From: Sthenelais limicola
Lineage: Eukaryota; Annelida; Polychaeta; Phyllodocida; Sigalionidae
Assembly: GCA_942159475.1 (NCBI GenBank)
Contig: OW804102.1
Span: forward strand, 29,704,873 to 29,768,872
Length of the DNA stretch: 64,000 nucleotides
Reading direction: 5' to 3'
In this document: piece after piece, positions 1 to 10,200 of the stretch
How the letters are laid out: every line of letters begins with the position of its first letter
Numbering within the stretch: position 1 is the stretch's first letter
Program-made: the position numbers and the translations under genes
The notes under the pieces: model-generated
The model's database searches: none
What the model was told of the DNA's origin: nothing
The model's input: the letters and a program-made list of their open reading frames with translations, nothing else

Positions 1-364
1 CATTATTTACAAGGCTATACAATATTCATGAGAACGTCTGTTTCTCGATTTTGTTCATGCAATGCACGATATGCAGGGTTCTAACTCTCAACAGAAGCTG
101 ATGGCTCCAAGTACATTACCACATACCTCTTATTATAATGGTCTGGTATTGCCCCAGTAATGCTTGTCGATTAGAGGGACAAGAGGGGCACTACACTCTG
201 GAAATGTATCAACGGCTATGCAAGAACTGACCAATAAGAACATTGACCAATCCCTGACGTTCTTCCCCACTGGAGGAACAGTCAATCCAGGCCATTTTGA
301 TTTTGAAATTCACACTGAGTGAACCTATATTTTGTAGTCCCCACGCGCCCATGCACGCCGCCTA

Positions 365-608
365 TATGGGTCAGAGTTTCAGAAAATGTACAATTAGCAG
401 CTGTACACATTTAGTAAATTCATCTAAATCAGACTGCAATTTGTGCAATATTAGGTAAACTGGAGTATATTTGGCATTGCATTGATTCTAGCAATCGGTT
501 TGAAGTTGAAGTTGAACTGTATTTTGAACTTTATTTTCGTCTGTAATTTGGGTTATTTAAGAGGATTGGTGAAGTTTAATTGTACATTTTCTAAAAATCT
601 GACCCATA
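365..608. mobile_element. MITE family B, complete copy
   Basis: About 244 bp bounded by inverted ends TATGGGTCAGAGTTTCAGAA and, at the right, its reverse complement with a few changes (TTCTAAAAATCTGACCCATA). The ends are flanked by TA. Related copies lie at 8227-8467 and 13200-13503, with a single end at 27963-28050. No coding capacity; non-autonomous DNA transposon. Confidence 0.8.
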
Positions 609-1033
609 TAACAGATCCTGGTGAGCCAGGAAACAGGGCCAGGGAAAATAAGGGTCAATCTCATAGGACATAGACATGTATGCATATATTATATGGACTT
701 TATGGACGTCATGAAACTGCTACAGTAGCGTGACTCAAAAGATTGCTGCCATGGACCACTTACACTCCCTGTTGTTGCATAAGACCCTTTTGTGTATGAA
801 GTGTGTCACCTTGGACAATTCGATTTTTTGTTTGTCAAATTCAGTGACACAGCCCTAGGTTATGGTTTTTACAATGTTTTCATCACTATGGTTATGGTTT
901 TTACAATGTTTTCATCGATGTATTGCAGTATCACCATTCCTATTATTTTGTCTTTTGTATGTAAACCAGCTTGTTCTGAGAATAGTGTATTACATAAGGC
1001 TCAATGCTGAGTAAAATATTTAAATACAAATAC
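609..1033. repeat. Non-coding stretch with a 32-bp tandem duplication
   Basis: Bases about 856-918 hold two copies of a unit containing GGTTATGGTTTTTACAATGT, period 32 bp. I see no gene here; if the lectin gene continues, its next exon should lie here or beyond the window start. Confidence 0.6.
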
Positions 1034-1206
1034 CAAGGCCTGCCCTAAAATGCTCACATTTTTATCCTGCGATTCGTCCCAGCTAACAGCAAAATTCTTG
1101 TAATCATACTTGGCACCATTAGACCAACCCCCGCCATCGTCCCCATACCTGTAGCCACCTATCCATAAGTCTGACACTCCAGGCACTATCAAGGAGGACA
1201 CCATTG
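1034..1206 (-). CDS. Lectin exon 9: middle of CTLD3 (last exon found)
   Basis: Acceptor TTACAG. It encodes SDLWIGGYRYGDDGGGWSNG and a following segment with a sequon (NVS). The donor GTATTT at 1033-1028 is weak, so the 3' edge is provisional. The terminal CTLD cysteine exon was not recognised between 1 and 1033. Confidence 0.7.
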
Positions 1207-4200
1207 CTGTAATGTAACAGTTTTTATACATAATTATACATAATTATTTTTGAAATATGGTAACTACACGAAAGTAAAAATCTTCAATGGTATTCCTGAT
1301 GCTTCATTGATGAAAGATGATGTTACAGGTGAAAAGAGCCAATGTTTCGGCCGCTAAGGACTTGTGCAGAATTAGACTAGAATATAAGTTACAATTTATG
1401 GGATATAGAGGTATAAATTGACTAGTTACCGACACTACTGCAATGGGATGGAATGGGATAACTTTATCAAAGTGGGACCTGTGGTACAGGGTTTCCTTGT
1501 GTATGTTTTGTGGACATTGTCCTTTTGTTTAATTTGGGATAATGGATACTAAATGAGAAAAAATGGGCGTGTGCTTGTATAGGTAATCTAGCCCATTTTC
1601 ATATTCAGCTAGGTCCTGGCATTCTTGCGAACACCACATTCACTTTTGTTTATACATCTTTTAAAATGGTTTTGAGGACTGGAGGGTCTAGATCTATGCA
1701 TGTGGGGTAACATTCTGACGAACATTTGTACATAATTATATCTTTTTTACTAGTTTTGGAATATTTTATGGCCTGCTCAATAGAGATCGATCTTGGGGTC
1801 TCTCCATTATCCCGCATGGGAGATGAAGTTTTCTTCAAGGTATATCTTAAATTTGACCAATGTTGGGCAGTTTCTCCCAGCTGGTGAAATTTTATTGAAA
1901 AGGGTTGGGGCTTGTACTATAAAGGATTTTCTGATCCTCTCCTTTCTATCGTTGGTATTTTTAGGACTTTACTCTTGGCCAGACTTCACAGATTGAATTG
2001 TCGGTTGTGAAGCTATCTTGATGATGTTATATAATGCAGTTTCTCAGTGGACAATTACCAGTAAATTAACTATAAACACTTCATAGGATGGCCTTATACA
2101 CACCCTGAAATTTGGTACATGCATTTATACAAGCTACATTGCAAACTATCCAAAAATCTTGTGAATAACACACTTTGAAATACTGTCTGGCTTATTCATA
2201 ATTATGGACAAATTGGGTGGCCATTATAAATTGAGGCAAGGCCAAACATACCTGAAATCAGTGCGCTGGTTATGCTCACTAGGGCTGGATCTTTGCCAGG
2301 GCCAGAACGACACACTTCCAGTGCTTCATGCCAGGTTTTCACATCATCCTTGAACACCTTGACACATAGTCCATCTGACGAATTGATATGAACATTAAAT
2401 GCCAAGAACATTGTAAAAGATTCTGGTGTACTAAATGTCAATTTGTCCGATCATGCTGTGACATATCTAATTCTTAAGAAAGTTTCTAAGTCAATTGTGA
2501 AGGTTTGACAGAAGGTTTGACAGGATCAAAATGGATGAGTTTGAGAAATATGTAGACAGAGTTGTAGGTGAAAATGAGTTCTTTATGCCTGAAAACGCCT
2601 CGCCTGAAATTGCTTGGGCCAATATGAAAATGTATTTGACTAATTATCTAGATATTGAATGTCCCTTGGAGAAAATTGATATTGTAACAAGAGTGGAGTT
2701 GTCATTAGATGCAGATGTTCATATTGCTATTAAGGAAAGAGATCGCTTATTTAAAATAGCAAAAACAAACGAATGTTCCTGCTGATTGGCAAGCTGCCAG
2801 AGCAGCCAGGAAGGTTGTATCAAGGGCTGTACATAGGTCAAAAAAAGAGAAGATCACCTCTAGATTTAATAATTAATAATTACATTTAATAAAATAGCAA
2901 AAAGTTCTGGCGCACCATAGGAGATTTATTAGGGAAAACAAACAAGTCCACGCCTGAAAGTTTTATGCATGAAGGTAACATCCTGAAAGGACTAGAAGCC
3001 AGTAATGGTCTGAATGAATTTTTTAGAAATATGGGAGACAACACTGAAGATCCAAAGGGTTGCTTTGACTCATTTCTGAATGATAGTCCAAACATCTCAG
3101 CTTGCACTAGAATAAATATCTCGGAGAAAGCAGTGGTAGACTTTATTGATAAAGTAGACATACATAAGAACTGTGGATTCAACTGGGTTAGTACGAAAAT
3201 CCTGAAATTCTATCTCAAAAGATTATCACATGATTTCACCACATTACTGAAAAAGTGTATCAGTATAGGCGTGATGCCCCTGGAATGGAAACACTTCAAT
3301 GTTGTCGCCTTACCAAAGAGTGGAAATCTTCGTTATTTTAACAATCTCCGACCGATTGCACTTGTGCCCTTACCCTAAAAAATATTGGAGAATTTCATAT
3401 GTGATGCATTGAGAAGACATATGGAACTAAACAATCTTTTTACACGTTGCCAGGGTAGATTCAGAAAGGGTTTGAGTCCAATATTCCAGTCTGATTTGAT
3501 CATGAATGGTGCAATGTCAAGTTTGGATGGGCCATTCAATCAATGTCATTGATCTTGTTTGTTGGATGGTGATCTCAATCCCAATATGATTTGGTGTGAG
3601 TAGCTTTCTTTTTGAAGCAGCATGATGACACATTGCAGGTGGAAAGACTGTACAACAGCATGGTGTCCCTGCGCGAAACAGAATATAGGATATCCCATGC
3701 CTCACAGGCTACAGAGCTCTGTTCTGTGGTGCAACCCAACACATTAAATGGTGATTGGGATGAGGATTTATGTAATTTTATATTTAGTTAAAAAGCTTTT
3801 TTGACACAATTCTATGACCTCATTTTTCAAATGACCTCATTTTTCAAAAGGTGATTATACGAAAACTACTGCATGCAGAATCAAGTGGCTGGTATCAATC
3901 AATAGATAATTATGTGCCCTACACATGGTTTTATTTAACCTAAGATGTAAATGCATTATCTTCCGAGTTATTGGCAAAAAAACTAAATAAGTCAGAAAAA
4001 TTGGCGGCCATCTTGGATTTTCTCGGCAAATATAGGTCAGCGCAAGTGGCATCCACCATGAATTTAATCAGTGATGGTCAGGCTACCAATCCAGGGTGGA
4101 TGCCACCCTCTAACATTCCGTACCTCCTATAGTAAAATTTGAAACTTCTGCCTCTAGTCTATTTGGAAAGGATGGAACAAAAGAAAATATTTTGAGTGCA

Positions 4201-7200
4201 GCTTTAATATATGAGTATACAAAAAATAATTTTAAGGAAACGCAGTACCTAGATCTGTGTATCCAGCAGGACAGTAGGTTGTCACATCTATTGGGGGTTC
4301 ATCTGTGATTGGGGCACCTTCTGAACCTTTGGGTCGCTTACAGATGTAGGCTCCCTGTCTGATCCCACAGTTTGTGTTGAACCACATCCCATCAGGTTCT
4401 GCAATGTAAACAACAAGCAATATATTTCATTAATTGTACCCACGTCATCACATCAGTCTGTAGTATAATGGTTAGAGCTGTCACTTCACAAGCATAAGGT
4501 CGGCAGATCGAATCTGGGCAGGGTAACGTATTTTCACAACACTAAATGTAGTATATTCCAAGACCCTAAACGTCACATGGGAAATCTTACACATGTGACG
4601 TTTAGCATCTTTGGAAGACGGAAAAAAGTGTAGGACGCTTAACGTTTAACACAAAAAACATATCAAAAGTGGGGACAAGAAAAACATCTTTGTTTATGTA
4701 TCACCAAAAGACGTTTGACTTTACAGTGTGGAAATCTATGTCCTTTGCATGAAAATAAAATTAAAATTGAAAACAAATTGAAGAGAAACCTACCAACAAA
4801 TCCTTCTGCATAGGCACAGCGAGCACCCTCCTCCACCAGTCTAGGGTAGGTAGTGTTCCAGTATGTAACATTGGCAATACTGCCATCACTCCAACTGTAT
4901 GAATGGAGATTCAACTGAATGAACTTGTAATTCATTCATTAATAATTATTTGATAATTAGCTCGTGTTTCTATAGTTATTGAATGAGGTGTATTACCTAC
5001 ATTCAAGATTGTCACATGACTCTGATTGTTTTCTCCTTGTTTCTGACAATTTAAAGCTATGACTGCCTGAAATGTTCTAATGGAAACAAATGAAACGGTA
5101 ATAATTAACAAGAATGTGATAGAAACTGTAAAACTGAAGAATTAAATACAAATAGGAGACTCTGTTGAAATAAAAATATATAGACGTCCTTAAAAGGACG
5201 TCTACCAATTATCTGACCCATTGATATTTAAGGAATGTCCAATGGAATGTCTGGTATATAGCAGCGGGTGGAAGAGAATAGATCTATTAACTGAATATCT
5301 GACGCATGAGCCTATATCACTATAACAGACCAGGGGCCCATGAGAGAGAGTGAGCAAGAAGTGTGAGAGGGAGAGAAGGGGAAAAGGAAAGAGAGGGAGA
5401 TAGACATTGTGATTAGCTGAACATGAAGAAAGGTGTTTAACTTGATTTTGAAATAAAAAGAATAGATTTCTTGCCAAGCACCGTCATCCCAAATAATACA
5501 TAATTATATCCATATATAACATCTCCTTTATCTAGTATAAACTAAGCAGTCATTGGGAATATAACCAACGATTTATGTGCGGAAATACCAATACAATTAT
5601 GTGTTGAACAAATAACGGAGCATAGTGGGACATAGTGGAAGCCTTAGCGGCCCATAACGGAGCATAACGAACGGCAACGGACGATAACGGACGGTAACGG
5701 ACCATAACGGAAGGTAGCGGAGAAAATAATAACGGACTGGCTTATGAAACGGGTTAGCGGAAATCCGAGAAATTATTCGCTAAAAAATGTTCCGTTATGC
5801 TCCGCTATGCTCCGCTCCGCTATTAGTTATGAAATGGGCCCCTGTTTTGCAAACCGGAGAGTATACCAGTTACATGACTAGTTGTAAGCATGGCTATATT
5901 TGTTGATACGGCTGTACAACTATCCTAAATATATACAAAAATATCTTCTTATATTTCAGTGAGAACATGCGGTATATGTTTTTTATGTTATTATTGTATT
6001 AATTCATGAGGTTTGGCACTTTTGTTGGCATTTATTTGAGCCTGGAGGAAACCGAGGGGAAGAATCTATTTTGAGATTGGAAACACTACTACCTTGCATT
6101 GTTGACAGAGGAAGCTATAAAATAGTTATTTCTTGTTCACCTCCATGAATCTGATGATGAGGGCTGGTCAATCAACTGAAGTCCAATCCAATACCGCCTC
6201 ATAAGGTCGCCATCAAATTCTTCGAGCTGAAGTGATAGTTTAAGGAATATATACATAACTTCCAATTAATGATTACCGGTATTACTTTTTGGCTCTGTTA
6301 TCCCCTCAATAGAATTGTAATTTTAAGGGTATCTTTACCATTTGCAGGGGTACAATTAGCATATTATTGTCATGCGATATTCTATTCACGAACCACTTAT
6401 AATATAACTGTGTGAAAAATAAACTTTCTTCTCAACTGATGATGTTGGTAGAAACAGTATTGTTATATAAATTATTAAATCTACTTATTTGATATATATT
6501 TTATTTATATAATATATTAATTTAACATTTAACCATTGATCATTTAAATTCATGTCAAAGTCATAATTGTCAAGTTAGAAAATTCTGGCCACTTTAAATA
6601 ATCTCTCAATACCTGCCCCTCCCACACTCTGTCCACACCAACCCTTGAGCTCGTCTAAAGAGAGTTTCTTTTAAGGTTTTTATTGCATACAATTTCGTGG
6701 ACGGGTCCCGATATTCTCATACGTATTCTCATTCTCAAAAGTATTAATATTGTTGTAGAGAAACTATAAGTTTCGCATGGTAATCTTAGTAAATAAGTAA
6801 GTTTTTAACATTAATCATACAGGTTTTTAAGGAAAATGAACACATCAAATCCATGAGCCTCGCGGTGTGACCACTAATAATTCAGTCCCAGGGTGGTAGT
6901 ATTAGATAGGTTCCATGGTATTCCTAATTGACTGAAGACAATAATCTTGAAAATAGATATTAGGTATTTACCCTCAATACCAATCCGATGCAACCTCTAT
7001 CTTTTTTTGGGGGAAAGTTTTTATTCCGTGGGTGGCCAGACACCTCTCACTCAGAAGAGTAATTTTTGTAGGCATCATGACCGTGCATTTTTACAATCCG
7101 CAGGGTGCATACAGCATTTCAGTTCCTTTCCTTTTTACATTTTTAGAAAAGAAAAAAAAGAAAGAAAAATAAGATCCTTACCCAGTTGTTGAGTTGCTCT

Positions 7201-10200
7201 CTCTCTTCATGTGATGTAACACTGAGCAGGTCAGCACCCATGTACAAACAAGCATCACGCGCCTCACCCCAGGTGATCCCAAATGGTAGTATTTTCGATG
7301 TTAGATGATACTCATAATCATTGTACACTTTCCATTCCTGGCCTTAGAGTAGGAAAATCATAAATTAGTGAAATTCCATACTTTTAGTGACAGTCTAGAA
7401 CAGTCCAGGTGCTATAGCCATGTTAGGCATAGACTAAACGGATTACAGGCCTCCATTTTGGGTCTGCTGGTGCATTGTTTTTGTATAATGCATTGGCTTA
7501 GCATCAGGGTTTTAGACCAAACTGTCCACCAGCAGCCCCTCAATGTTGGTCCATAATCCTTTAAATAATATACAACGCACAACTTGGCCACAAACTATAC
7601 ACATACACCGTAATATTTTAAATTTCCTCAATTAACCTAAGTATGGGAAACCAACCCTTCCGTTGCTAAAGCTGTATTGTCAGCTAACATTAGTTAAAAA
7701 AGATATGTTCTACTTTTTGTTTCGTTCTTTTCCAATCCACCTTAAGGGCAATTGATCGAAATTCTGAGGGATTTTGTCCAGTTTGTTTTTACTAAAGGTT
7801 TTATTCAACATAAACGGCCATCGAGGCTGTTACAATTCTAATGACGTTAATGTCGTGTCCTTTTGTATTGTTTTCTGGTTTTTTTCTGATTTTTCTGTAA
7901 CTCTCCAATCGTTTGCTCAAAAATTAAAGACAATGTACGACAATATCCTTACCGATAGGATTTTGTCCATTTAGATTTTGGTACATGACCGTTGAATGAA
8001 AGTCATCGTTGAAATTTCACGAAATGAAATGTGTTTTAAAAACAGAAACAAACTTACCGATAGGCAAGCTGCAAACTATACCGTGTACCCTGGCACAATC
8101 TTTGGCGTACCAGAGTTGTTTGTAGGGATCAATAACAGCGCAGTCGTGGCCCACACTGGGTTCACCCGGGGCCCATCTGGTGAAGTTGTAAGGTGTGCCG
8201 TCATCCCATTCCTTATCTGTTTCTATTATGGGTCAGATTTTCAGAAAATGTACAGTTGGCAGCTGTACACATTTAGCAAATTCTGCCAGATTAGGCTGCA
8301 ATTTGGTCAATCCTAGTTAAATTCGAGTATATTGGGCATTGCATTGATTCTAGCAATCTGTTTGGCTAGGTTGAATTGTATTTGGAACGTTATTTTCGTC
8401 TGAAATGTTGGTTATTTGAGAACATTGGCGAAGTTGAATTGTACATTTTCGGAACATTTGACCCTTATGATATTATTGTTTATCTGTTATTTCAGTAAGC
8501 TCACAATTTATATTACTATTCTCAGCATCTGATTAGAAGTTACATGAAAGTAATAGCAGCTACCAGAGGTATATAAGATCTGATTAACATATCAAATTCA
8601 ATACTAACTCCAATATAAGAAATACTAGAGATACTAGAGTGGAACTATTACTGAACTGAGTTCATGATAGTGACTTTGCAAAAAATACTACATGTACGAA
8701 CAATGATCCTATACCTATAGTGGATAAGCTGAGTCCCAGCCAACTTGGTCTCATGAGATCTTTAGAAAGTATCTGGTGCTCTTCCGCAGAGACAACACTT
8801 GTAAGTTCTGCCCTTGGCCCGAAGGTTTCCTTGCAGCTGGAAAGGTAAGAATACTAAAGAATGTTAATCATTATAAATTAAGCGGCATCAGTTGACCATG
8901 GGTGAAGTCATCAGAAATTAAACAATAGGGGAGTTACATGTGGCACAGTACATGTATGTTACAGTTCAGTCTGGGACGGAGTCTGAGGAAATCTAATATG
9001 CAAATAATATTTGGCAACATTTTTACTGAAAATTCCAAGAATTTGCTTACAAAAATCATATTTTATCAGGCGGTCAGCACTGACCCACGGTCAGCTATGT
9101 ACCTCAGGACGTTCAGTGACTGGAACCTCTGCTGCCAGCCACTGACAGTTGTATAGAATAGAAGTGACCGTTGGTCAGTTATACAGTGTAGTATATGAAG
9201 TTTTTCGTGATTGATGGTTACTGACTATAGTGAAGTACAACTTTAAAATGTACTCTTCATGATAACTTCATATATTCAATACATTTTATTATACATTAAA
9301 CTTATCACAATATTATATATTCATGCTAACATCGTTAAACACCCTAAAGCACTTGATAAATACTGTTTGTGAATCGTGGCTCGTTTTCATGTGACACCAC
9401 ACAAATGGTTTTATCAAATACGCCCGTAGTGATTTACTTACAAGGTGAGGGAAAACTCCTTGGGCCCCAGTATTCCACCAACTTCGTACGCGCATTTTGT
9501 CTCTAATAGAATGATGTGGGACAGTATCGGCCTTGGACATCTTGGAAAGCTCTCCACTCGAGTTCTTTCCACTGCTGTCAAGGACAATAACACGATCATT
9601 TTTATTTGATGTTAGGGTATCTGTATTCAGGCATGAAGTGTTAACGGTTAACAATACAAAACAGTTACACCATCAACATGGCTGGGCATTTCTCGATACT
9701 AAAATAGAGTTAAGTACGGAAGACGAGAGTGCTCACGCATGGAAAGTGACTTTTTACTTCATTTTTTAAATAGAAAATCATTTTCATTTCCAAAATCATT
9801 TTGAATTTCAAAGTCATTTTCCATCTCATATAAAAAATAGAGTTCCTTCAAGTTTCAAAAGACACAGGCGTTTTCATTTCCGTTTTGAATTTGATTTCAG
9901 GTGCGTTTTCATTTCCATCTTGAAATGGAAATGAAAATCTATGAACGAGACTTAAAAAGAGATGAGATCTCACGAGATTTCACGCACAAAATGGCGGCCC
10001 CCATAGGTGCCGCCATCTTTGATTCCTTCCTCATGCTATACAGTTGGCTGGTAGATAGACAGGGGAGTCTAGTAGAAGGAGAAGGGACAGGAGGAAGGAC
10101 AAGTGACTCCAAGTATTTCGAAATCTAGACTGTTTATTCCTCCTATGTTTGGAACCCCTCCTGGAGGGGGCTCCCATAGGCGCCACCATTTTGCCAGTGA

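Noticed and set aside
4455..4528. Functional tRNA gene
   Set aside because: A and B boxes are recognisable but the acceptor and anticodon stems pair poorly; treated as a tRNA-derived repeat. The same reasoning applies to 57975-58045.
4990..5072. Possible extra lectin exon with splice-like borders
   Set aside because: It would end in phase 1, whereas exon 6 needs phase 0, and direct joining of exons 5 and 6 restores a normal CTLD pattern (W-FIQLN...WSDGS).
9313..9654. A 113-codon minus-strand open frame over lectin exon 2
   Set aside because: Its phase at the GTAAGT donor does not match exon 3; the shifted frame with CTLD-like cysteines does. Only the latter is kept.
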